This document shows positions 1 through 13,129 of a DNA stretch of 32,500 nucleotides, in pieces; the first letter of the stretch is position 1; every line of letters starts with the position of its first letter. Origin of the DNA: Chromera velia. Taxonomy: Eukaryota; Sar; Chromeraceae. The notes under the pieces are model-generated. The model did no database searches, was not told where the DNA came from, and saw nothing but the letters and a program-made list of their open reading frames with translations. The stretch is taken from positions 1-32,500 of the forward strand of contig JAHBMJ010000890.1 in NCBI GenBank assembly GCA_018398765.1, in the 5' to 3' direction. Made by a program: the position numbers and the translations under genes.

Positions 1-790
1 GGGGGTGCATCCATTTCATATGGTTGCAATCTCTCTCTGTCTGTGGGTCTATGCATCCATCGTTTGGGGTGGTTGATCGGCATGCGTGCAGTGAGGAATG
101 AAGGGAGGAAGGGGGGGAGGGAGGAGAATTGGATTGGATTAGCTCTGCCATGGTCCTCCTGATGCTTTCAGGGGCGCGGAGGGAGGGATGGATAGAAGGG
201 TCCACACGCATGTGACCAGGAGAGGAGGCAGAGCGGTGCATCTACGCGGGAGCATGCATGGACAGACACAGCGTTCTCTCCCGTCAGTCGAATCATTTGC
301 CTCTGCAGGCCGGTCGGTAGGTCGATCAGAACAGCGCACGAAGGAATTGGCAGCTCCCGCCTGTCTGGCCGTTTGCATGCACGCTTTTGCCGGAGTGGCT
401 CAGAAAAAAAACGAATCGAGCACCTTGATCGAGCACAGCGTGCGCATGGCTGTGGCGGGTCTGTGGAGTTGCCTGCTATCCCTAGGGGGTTGCACCGTAA
501 TTGAGGATGATCTTCTTCCTTGCCGGCTATTTGATGACGATATGCATGCAATGTGTGAAAATGATTGTACACTTTTCACTACAGACTGTTTAATAAAATG
601 GGATTCTTAAAAAATTTATTTGTTACCCAATGAGTCTAGCAATGAGTCGCATACATGCCTTTTCAAAGTTGTGCCTTGTTCAGACTCCAGCATAGGATAG
701 TAGTATAGCATAGCAATACATAGCATTGATGTTCCGAGTTTTTGAACTGTTTTCACTGTTTTCCTTGCGGTCCCTACTACTCAGTAGTAG
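1..790. other. unassigned left-edge sequence, possible 3' end of a plus-strand gene
   Basis: No recognisable protein is encoded here. A plus-strand ATG frame at 188-610 (140 codons) is open but low in complexity and resembles no family I know. An AATAAA-like polyadenylation signal lies at about 592, just at the end of that frame, where GC-richer DNA gives way to AT-rich DNA. This would suit a transcript 3' end, but that is inference. ATGCATGCA lies at about 541-549. The rest (620-790) is AT-rich and holds nothing I can name. Confidence 0.3.
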
Positions 791-1934
791 GAGTGGACAC
801 TAAAGTTTTAAAGTTTTTTTTTGTTAAAGTTTTTTTTTGCCCTCTAGACTTTATTTTTAAAAAATATTTTTTAATTAGTTTTTGAATAGGTCGTTAATTA
901 AGTTAGTCATAACTAAACTAATTAACTAGTCTACATAAAAAGTAGTAGAAGCTCAGTCTATTTAAGTTTAGATTTATGTTCATATTGGAAATAGTCATCG
1001 GCGACATGCTAGGCAATATCGATCGGATCTAGCATTGGATGAAAAGTGATCGGATGACATCACAGATCTAGTCACGGATAAAAAGTTCAGATGTACTTAC
1101 ACCGGGGAGTGGACAGTTACAATCATTAGAATCAATGGATTCCAGCTCAGCCAGGCAATGCAGAAATTCAAGTTTCTTTTTATCCAGCCACTTAGCACAT
1201 GAAGAAAGTCTATGTATGAAGTCATCGACACATTGTTGGCGCTGAGGAACATGAAAACGGCATAGTCTGCCTCGAACTAGGGCTAGTTGAGGGTATTTTT
1301 ATATTATCTAGAACCTGGGTCTTCTCTCCTGTATACCTAATAGCCAAAAAATAAGAAATTGACGGTGCGAGTGGTAAGGCACATTCGAGATAAAAAGAAG
1401 GGTACAGAGGATTTAGAGTTTTTTCGGTACTTCGGGGCTGCCGAGTGGGTAGAAGACTTTGAATTAGCAAATATCAAAGATGTTGCGCTAATGTTGGCAT
1501 ATATTGAAAAGAAGCCTGGGAGGATAGCGATTGCAAGCAGCTGCTACCGTCTTTTAGGAGAAGTAATTGTGGCCAAAAAAGAAGTAGATTTTCTAGAGAA
1601 GGACCCTAGAAGACCAAAGTTGCCGGTCGTTTGAATTTATGTCAATGTTGTGTCTGGGAATTTGTGTAAGAATTATAATTAATATAATAATGCATTACAT
1701 ACCTTGTTTTCAGAGTAGTGAAACTTTTGTATAATTAGTATATCTACTAGTATATAAAGCAGCAATTTTCGGCAACTTTGCCTACAACGATATAAATGAA
1801 ATCAACTTCTCTAGCAACGGTTTTTAGATCAACTTTTGCATGTCTGGTTGCATGTTTACTTTTAAAGTTTTAAAGTTAAAGTTTAAAGTTTTACAGGCAA
1901 ACTATATTATAAAAAAAACTTTAGTGCCTACCCC
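791..1934. mobile_element. candidate AT-rich DNA transposon remnant with short imperfect inverted repeats
   Basis: The left edge reads GGAGTGGACACTAAAGTTTT (about 790-809). The right edge (about 1914-1934) reads, on the opposite strand, GGGGTAGGCACTAAAGTTTT, so about 20 bp are inverted with three mismatches around a shared CACTAAAGTTTT core. Both ends are followed inward by AAAGTTTT-rich runs (800-838 and 1859-1892). The interior is AT-rich, unlike the flanking genes. No convincing target-site duplication is visible. CACTA-class elements start with CACTA, but the ends do not otherwise match that class well. It could instead be a MITE or a chance inverted repeat in low-complexity DNA. Confidence 0.4.
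1344..1634 (+). pseudogene. open frame inside the AT-rich island, unrecognised
   Basis: After a TAG at 1341 the frame is open for about 96 codons to a TGA at 1632-1634, with no ATG near its beginning. The translated sequence is of mixed composition, with segments such as RYFGAAEWVEDFELANIKDV, and does not look like repeat noise. It could be a fragment of a transposase or of a captured exon. I recognise no family and no catalytic motif. Its position midway between the inverted repeats at 791 and 1934 is the only context. Confidence 0.2.
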
Positions 1935-2853
1935 TAGTGCAGTCCACTACCGGAGGTCAGCTTACACCATAATACACCATAGCCAGGGATGATAGCCTTT
2001 ATTAGACCATAGCTCTACTAGTAGAAGACTCGATCACTGAATAAGAATAACTTAAAAAAAAAGTAGCCTGAGCCAGCCTCAAATAGGTCGCTTGCTAGAT
2101 TGCTTACGGCCTAGCGCTAGGCCTAGCGTAGAACCCATTTCTATATTTAAATCATGAGGACCTCAATAACGGTAATTAACAGTAACACTCAGACAGTTAA
2201 ATTATCTCTGATTACCTCGGATATAATACACTGCCAAATTAAATACAGTATATATGAATATTAATAGGGCATCTCTCAATAAATGTTATATTAAATGCAG
2301 AGATCAATCTCGAGATTAACATTTAGAAAAAGAAAACTTTAGACATGCATAGTGACGACACAGAGTTAGTTGTCTAGTAGATCACTTTCAATAATTTGTG
2401 GCACATTGCAGCCTACATTGCAGCGATTCAATTAAGACTTGGAATTTGAGAAAAGTAGCCGCCGAGCTCCGCAACCATTGCTGAATCTGTTTTTTCATTT
2501 ATACTTCAATTCACCTTGGCACGGCTCGCTTCGACAGCTGCTTTTGTGAGGACTGGTGAGGTAGTGTGGGGAGTGCCACTGTTAGATGGGAGGAAGGGGT
2601 CCAAAAGGGGCCGCGGAATCAAATTCTCTGTACATGCCTGGGTAGTTCTTTCGCACTTGATTGTTCGACCTGTGTGTTTACGGTTTCACTTGGGGTCTTT
2701 CTTGTTCTTTTCATCATTAACATGTTGGATTTGAGTAGATTTGAGGGCTGTGTCTGTCTCCATTTCTCTGTCCTTTTGTCCTTCGATATCTGCGGGTGTC
2801 TGAGATAACGAAAGAAGGACGCAGGGACAAAAAGGAACAAAGATGCTGTCTCC
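1935..2853. other. AT-rich spacer downstream of the minus-strand kinase-ubiquitin gene
   Basis: No gene is supported here. The stretch 1935-2500 is AT-rich and includes a perfect 16 bp palindrome, GGCCTAGCGCTAGGCC, at 2108-2123. From about 2500 to 2853 the composition becomes balanced, and this part probably holds the 3' untranslated region of the gene whose stop codon is at 2854-2856. Short open frames on both strands overlap here and look like noise. Confidence 0.4.
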
Positions 2854-3121
2854 TCACTCCATCTGTTGATCGTCCTCTTCTTCCCCCTCCTCCTCCTCTT
2901 CGTCGTCTTCACTCCCCTCCCCCCCCTCAGAGTCCCCCTGCAGGCCCGACTCATCAGCCATCCCGCTGGTCTCATTGAACATGCCCCCCCGGAGCCTGAG
3001 CACTAGGTGCAGCGTACTCTCTTTCTGGATTTTGTACTTGGCAAGTGTCTGACCGTCCTCCAGCTGTGCCCCTGCAAACATCGAAGGGGGAGACGGGCGT
3101 CTGTGCTGGGGAAGAAGGGGC

Positions 3122-3176
<55 letters not shown>

Positions 3177-3216
3177 ACGGACGCGGACACACACGCACAC
3201 ACACGGACGCGGACAC

Positions 3217-3252
<36 letters not shown>

Positions 3253-3255
3253 ACA

Positions 3256-3295
<40 letters not shown>

Positions 3296-3297
3296 AG

Positions 3298-3336
<39 letters not shown>

Positions 3337-6300
3337 AAGAAAGAAAGGCAGGCAGGCAGACAGACAGACTATATGTTTTTTCTTCTTCTCCCTCCTTTTC
3401 TTCATGAATACAACAGACAAAAAGAAAGAAAGAACAAAGACAAAAGAACAGCACCAACAGGCGGAAAGAAAGAAAGAAAAGAAACAAAGAAGAAAAGAGC
3501 GAAAAGAAGCGAGGAAGAAAGAAAGAAAGGAGATTAAACGCACAGTTTGGCCTGCAGATTCATTCAATCTGCCAACCAACCTGCAAAGATCAGTCTCTGC
3601 TGCTCCGGCGGGATTCCTTCCTTTTTCTGGATCTGCAGTTTCACCTGCATGCATGTAGTCATGAAGTGGCACATGCATGGCTATGGCTACATGGCACACA
3701 CCGAATTTTTCTGTACAAGATCTGGAAATACTGACACTGGCAGACACACTATAATAGGTTTTTTTCTTTTGTCTCCTTTTCTTATGAACTGGCAGACGGA
3801 AATATTGGACAGAGCAACGACTTTGCACATTCAAGTGATTGACCAGATCACACGGTCCCAATGGCATACGCAGAGACTGGATGGATTACGCAGAAAATTA
3901 AACAAGAAATGCGACGTACGGTCAGGCGATACGCATGCCTCAATTGTATTATCGACCTTCCTTGTCAATGAGCGTGATCGACTTCATGCAAGCATGTGTA
4001 CAGCTCTCCTTCCTGGCAGTCCCCCTTAGGCTAGCTTTCTGCTTGCTTGCATTCCCAGGCGGATTGCCTTCCTTCGAACGACAATTTGTCTGACTCTCAG
4101 ACCAATCAAACCGGCCTTAAACCGACTCACCTCCTCGATTAGGTTGTCCGAACGACAGTCAAGAGTGATCGTTTTGCCTGTCAGAGTCTTCACGAAGATC
4201 TGACCCAAACCCCCAGAGGTGCACAGCCGGAGAAGGGCACCCTCACCGACGCCGTAGGAGAACAGGTGCTTGTGGTCGTACAGCGCCTCTTCACAGTAAC
4301 TGTACTTTCCAGTGTACAGTCTCAGGCGGCCAGCCCTGTGACCTGTCTGCTTTTCGATCTCTTCACAGACATCCTCGACCCGTGCCAACTGAGGGACTGT
4401 GATTTTCACGTCCTTTCTCTTTCTGTTCGTGTAAGATGCATACACGGTGATGTTGGGAATTTGATTCATGGCCGTGTTGAAGAGGACGCTCACACAGTCT
4501 TTTGCAGACGGCCGGATGCCTGCGTCCTCATGCCACAGAGCAGGAAGGACCCACCCCAAATCCCACTGTTGCTCTGCCCCTTCAGTTGTCAATGAGACTT
4601 CTTTCAGACGTTTGTCCACTGAAGACACGGGGGGCCTGTGCTGATCGATTCCCACCTCTCGCATGACCTCCAAAATCTCCAAACCTTCCCACGCCCTCTC
4701 CCCAGACACCATCTCCCAGAGTAACACTCCCAGAGTGTAAACGTCCTCTTTGCCCACCCTCTTTGCCTTCGAATCGGAGAATGAGCCCAAATAATTGAAC
4801 TTCCTCACTCCCCCCATGGCCTCAGGCGAGAGATACCGCACAGACCTCCCAGACACAGTTTCCTCAAGACCACCTGATGGAGACTGGGTCTGGAGCTTCT
4901 TCTGCTTTCTCTCCTGTGCGACCATCGAGCAGACCTCCGAGACCTCAAAGTCGGTAACACGCACCTGCGCGCAATCGAATGGAATCAGTGCATGGAAACA
5001 TCTTTCTGTTTCACAGACAGACGTACGGACCGACCAAGGAGTTCACTCAACTTCGGCATCGTCAACTAAACACAGAAAGAAAGTTGACCTCGTCCTTGCG
5101 GTGATCGATCCCAACGATCGAATTCATTCCCCTTCCCCTCGCAGCTCTCTGGGCAGAACGAGCGAAGAATCAATGAACTCAATTTTATGCACAGCCTCAG
5201 AGGAGAGGGCACCCACTCTGCCATCCGAAAGCACGGACTCTGGGCGCACACTACCGCACAGATAGATTTCGTGATAATATCTGTAATGCCCCACATAAAA
5301 AGGAACTCAACAAGCACGCATGTACATACACAAAAACAGAACCTCTCCAACTGACCAGCCTGCGCATGGTCGCGACGGCCTTTTCGAAGGACGCGGGTGC
5401 GCTGTTCATGTCCGGAGGTGTTGTCTTGAAGAGGACGTTCTCTGGTTTCAGGTTTTTGTGCGCCTTTCCGTTCCTGTGCAGAGCCGCGAGAGCGGAGGAG
5501 ACAACGGCAGAGATCGCAAAGGCCCACAGAGGGTGCAGAGCCACGGGGCGACCCATGCCGTCTGTTGTCACGGAGGCCAGTGAGGATTCGCAGAGCTCCT
5601 GTATGAGGAGGACGGAGGGCTCGGGGCTGTCGGGCCTGTACACAGAAATGGGTACATAAAAATGTGATGTTGCAGCGTTGCAAACGACTGCATGGACTGT
5701 GCAAGAAGCACTACGTCATGTATAGTATAGAGAAGACTTCACCTACAGGGCTACTGGTGGGGGGAATTTCAAAAGAATCGACTACGGAGAGAAGAGAATG
5801 AGAAGAGAGGAGAGGAGAGAAGAAACGAGGGAGATGGGAGGAGGCAAAGACCAGTCAGTGCCAGAAACCAAAAAAGAAAGCCACATGAACTCATCGACCG
5901 ACCCGGCATCAAAAACTCCCTTGAGGTTGAGGAGGTTTGGGTGTGAGGGTGTTGTTCTGATGAGGTCTTTGAGTTTGCTCTTGGTGGAAGTGAGAAGCCC
6001 CGTGGGGGCCTTGAGGACCTTCACGGCGACCTCTTCGGACTTCCAGACAGCTCTGTAGACTGAGGTACGACTCCCTCCTCCCAGGAAATGGGCGGTCTGT
6101 TGGGAGAATTGGAGGGTTTGGGGCAGCTGTGTGCTCCTGGTCTTGATCTCTTTCAGGAGTTTGCGGTGTTCCTTGGATGGTGAGTGAGTGTGTGACAGAA
6201 GAGAGGACAGAAGATCTTCAAGAGAGACCTCCTCCTGCTCCTCTGTAGCAGCCGCAGCCCTTCCATTTCCCTTTGCCCCCCTCTTCACTTTGCTACTCGT

Positions 6301-6621
6301 GTCTTGAACAGTGTCTTCCTCCTGCAGTTCACTTGTGTTGTCCATTTCCATGCCGTTTGCGCTGTCCACTTGCATGGCGGAGTCTTCCGAAGTCTGTGAG
6401 GGGCTCCTGGAGAAGAAACTCCACACACCGGACAGACCAGAGGATAGACGGGAGAACACGGTGGAGGCCTCAGAGGGCGCGACGGATTGAGAAGCTTTGG
6501 GGGTGCGTTCTTTCTTCTCATCGTTGGTCTTGACGCTCTTTCCCTGTTGTTCAGCCTTCCTCAGTGCACCCGTTTTGTTCCTCCCTCCGGCCAGCTTCGT
6601 GCCACTCCTCAGCACTCGCAT
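2854..6621 (-). CDS. pseudokinase-UBL-ubiquitin fusion protein (704 residues, 5 exons)
   Basis: Exons on the minus strand are 6621-5903, 5635-5356, 4964-4131, 3644-3581 and 3071-2854; all have GT-AG introns and their phases match (2, 0, 0, 1). Start ATG at 6619-6621, stop TGA at 2854-2856. Residues 1-170 are polar and low complexity. A kinase N-lobe follows: glycine loop [12 protein letters not shown] (180-191) and VAVK lysine K201. The catalytic loop reads [11 protein letters not shown] (299-309), so the HRD aspartate is Asn301. The DFG position reads DFE (338-340). YLSPEAM (377-383), [12 protein letters not shown] (407-418) and RPS (484-486) complete the C-lobe. A divergent ubiquitin-like fold spans about 503-585 and ends in SGG. 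Ubiquitin itself is 587-662, from [14 protein letters not shown] to [10 protein letters not shown], aligned without gaps. An acidic 42-residue tail follows. The domain calls rest on strong motif identity. Loss of kinase activity is inferred. A weak alternative exon (5160-5239, with exon 2 extended to 5343) would keep frame and give 735 residues. Confidence 0.88.
3121..3368. repeat. compound microsatellite in the last intron of the kinase-ubiquitin gene
   Basis: On the plus strand the tract runs (TC)n, then (AC)n interrupted by ACGGACGCGGAC units, then (GA)n, (GAAA)n, (GGCA)n and (GACA)n. It lies in the 509 bp intron 3072-3580, which splits ubiquitin between codons 46 and 48. On the sense (minus) strand the pure tracts are pyrimidine or GT rich. 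The long open frames crossing it are artefacts of the repeat. Confidence 0.95.
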
Positions 6622-7440
6622 CTCCTCTCAATTCGATTTGCAAGAAACGCCTTTGTCCTGTGGAGTCAGCAGCTCGCCTGCTTCTTCAACCTACGAACAC
6701 GCTCAGTCTGGTTGACAGACTGGTGATCTGCTGGCCTACCACTCTGTTGAACCGAATTCGACCAGGCTCTGGACTCAGTCTGCTGCTAACCAGCCAGCAG
6801 AGGAAGACGAATCAATGGTGACGACACTTCAAGAAAGGGACACGGTACACGATGGTCCACGAATGTGCACGGAAGTTCCCGAACGGGCTCGACGGTTCAA
6901 TTTTTGCGCACTTTCATCATTCTCATCGGCATTGAAATTGGGCGCCCCATCAACTGCATGCATGGATGCGCGAGCCATTCCGCGCGCGCGCGAGCAATTA
7001 ACGGAGAGGCGATAAGAAAATTAACAGTTTGTCACAGACTGACGTGCATGCATGCAGACAATTGCAGACATCGATCTCTCTCTTGAAATCTCTTGAAACA
7101 TTAAACTTGAATCTCTTTCATGTTCGATCTCACTGATCGGTTTGCGGCATGCAAGATTTTGTGGCTGCCATCATCACCTCCTTGCATATGCTTGCGGCTC
7201 CCGGTGAATGCTTCAATTGACGGTTGTTTGAGGAAAGAACCATATAGACACCGTCTCGTTATCTGCAAGCTGTGAACTGTGCTGCATATCCATCCCTCTA
7301 CGTTAAATTTTCAACCACGGCCTCCATCCGCAGGTACAGGATCGGGAGGGAGTAATCTCTTTCTCCGCCCTTTCTCAACTATCTGTCACAGTAGGAAAAA
7401 GCACGACCAAAAACCAGGCCGGGTACATACAGCCAGCCTC
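6622..7440. promoter_or_regulatory. divergent intergenic region with TGCATGCA motifs
   Basis: These 819 bp separate the ATG of the minus-strand kinase-ubiquitin gene from the ATG of the plus-strand coiled-coil gene, so promoters and 5' untranslated regions of both must lie here. Palindromic TGCATGCA motifs are at 6955-6962 and, extended, at 7045-7056, and a CGCGCGCGCGCG run is at 6981-6992. TGCATGC-type sites are known targets of plant-like AP2 factors in apicomplexans, so a regulatory role is plausible but inferred. No TATA box is obvious. Confidence 0.4.
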
Positions 7441-11410
<3,970 letters not shown>

Positions 11411-11892
11411 ACTAGATCGTAAATGAAAAGCGTAGCCTGACATCAGGGTGGAAGCTAGCCTTTTTCAGGTTCTGCTACGTTGCGACAAAAGTGTTAAACT
11501 TAAAACACAGCAAGTCCATTAATTTTCAATTATTTATTGTTGTGCAGACTATGATACAGTGTTTAGAAGCATATAACCTAATCGAATTATGTTGTTCAAC
11601 GCATCCTGGCATTGAGCCGGCAACCTATATATATGGTTTTAGTGAGAATGACGTTGTCAGGGCTTGTCCTATATGGTTCGTCAGACAATTAAAAAAAATA
11701 CAACACATAGTTAAAAGTATCAAAGACTAATAGTAAATCTAAGCATATCAGACATATTTTTGTTTGTTTGTTTTTATAGAGAAGCCCAAAAAATGTTTTA
11801 AATGATTTTATCAAAGAGTCAATTTAAGCTAGAATTAAAATTAATTTTTAGGATTATTTTTAATTGGTCTGGTCATGTTCTGGGATCGACAT
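11411..11892. other. AT-rich intergenic DNA downstream of the coiled-coil gene
   Basis: Base composition drops sharply to AT-rich just after the TAA at 11410. I see no gene and no canonical AATAAA close to the stop. A plus-strand frame at 11491-11730 (79 codons) has no recognisable content. The AT-rich character continues through the repeat block that follows. Confidence 0.4.
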
Positions 11893-12180
11893 CCAGTTTT
11901 TCAAATCTCATCACAACAACTTTTTAAAATTTAACGATTTCATTCCGGATCATAGCAGTATGCTGGAATATATTCGGATATCCAGTTTTTCAAATTTATT
12001 CAAATTTCATAACAAGTTTTTGAAATTTAACCATTTCATCTCTAGGAGATTATATTTATATTATATCTGGATCACATCCGTACACTAGAATATCTAGTTT
12101 TGCAAATCTTATATCAAGTTTTTGAAATTCAACGGTTTTAATCCACCTTGTAGCAGCGCACCGGGATATTCAGTTCAATA
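11893..12180. repeat. degenerate tandem repeat of about 80-110 bp, dispersed family
   Basis: Units begin at 11893, 11982, 12094 and (truncated) about 12169, each opening with a CAGTTTTTCAAAT-like sequence followed by TTTTTGAAATTTAACGATTT-like sequence and a variable tail with GGAATAT. TTTTTCAAA and TTTTTGAAA are themselves in inverted orientation within a unit. A single further copy occurs more than 11 kb away at 23070-23125, so this is a dispersed family, not a purely local duplication. No coding role is apparent. Confidence 0.65.
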
Positions 12181-13129
12181 CTAGACCAAAACAATGTACA
12201 GTTGTTTTCATTTCCGTTTTTAGATACTTAGCTATATGTTTATGGTACTAAAAGCTAGACTAAAAGGTATACAATTAATTATTGTTTCAAGTTTGGCCAG
12301 CTATATCAATCAATCTAATACCTAGACCACAGCTACCTATATTAGGCCGATACTCAATTTGTTATAATGTTTTTTGAATGAAATTTATAAATTTTCTGGG
12401 TTAAGTGATATTAATTTTACGGTCAAGACTACGTCAAGTAATGTAACTCACCACAATTTGAGTGCATCTCATACTCGGTCTCTTAAATATTTTTTTTATT
12501 CTTTTAGTACTAAGAGAGATTCCTCTGAGAGAATGAGAACCAATGAGAAATGTGAGAAACGGTGAGAAGGAATGCGATCGAATCTTGCGGTGGTCTGGCC
12601 CTTTTGAGTCTTGATGGCCGGGGCTTTTGTTGCTGCTTTTCATTGGATCTGCTCATCAGAGTGCACGGAAAATTTCTTTAGAAGGGCGGCCAAGAATATA
12701 GCAGGGACCCACTAGTACTGGGAATAGAAACGACCTGTGGCACAATGCTATGCAGAAGGGGCCGGGAAAAAACACTGCCGCGAGAGAACTAGGATGAGCT
12801 TTATAGCTTTTTCTACCATTGGGGGGACATTACGCTTTGTTTCATGATCGAGGTTCGTTTCGTTGATTACTCTTTTAAAACTGTCGATTGTTGAACTTCA
12901 CTTGGAAGAGAACTGAATTAGGAAGAGTTCAGTACAACGGACAGCCCCGCCAGCCCTCCGTGCTAGAAGAGAGGCTCAAAGCAATCTTTTTCACATTAAG
13001 GTCCCTCTAGCTGAAAATGAAATAAGTAAATTGATCTTTGGGTTCTTCAGGGTCAGAGGCCGGCCGGGTATGCTGGAGATGCGTGGAGACAGGTTGAGAT
13101 GGGGGGGGGGCTCTTTGGCCCTATTCGAT
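12181..13129. other. intergenic spacer, no gene seen
   Basis: The stretch is AT-rich to about 12520 and more balanced thereafter. Short frames exist but none has protein-like content that I can defend. A poly-G run (GGGGGGGGG) is at about 13100 and ATCGATCGATC sits at about 13131. The remains of the pseudogene at 13130-13844 fade out at the right end of this segment. Confidence 0.4.

Noticed and set aside
3003-3867. Long His/Thr, Cys/Val and Ser/Leu frames on both strands (also at 8421-8942)
   Set aside because: They are translations of dinucleotide and tetranucleotide microsatellites, which are open in all frames by composition.
4795-5265. Plus-strand ATG frame of 156 codons
   Set aside because: It overlaps the kinase exon antisense and has no family signature, while the minus strand shows clear kinase motifs.
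7279-7440. Upstream extension of the coiled-coil frame before the ATG at 7441
   Set aside because: There is no ATG in that stretch and it lies in the probable 5' untranslated region.
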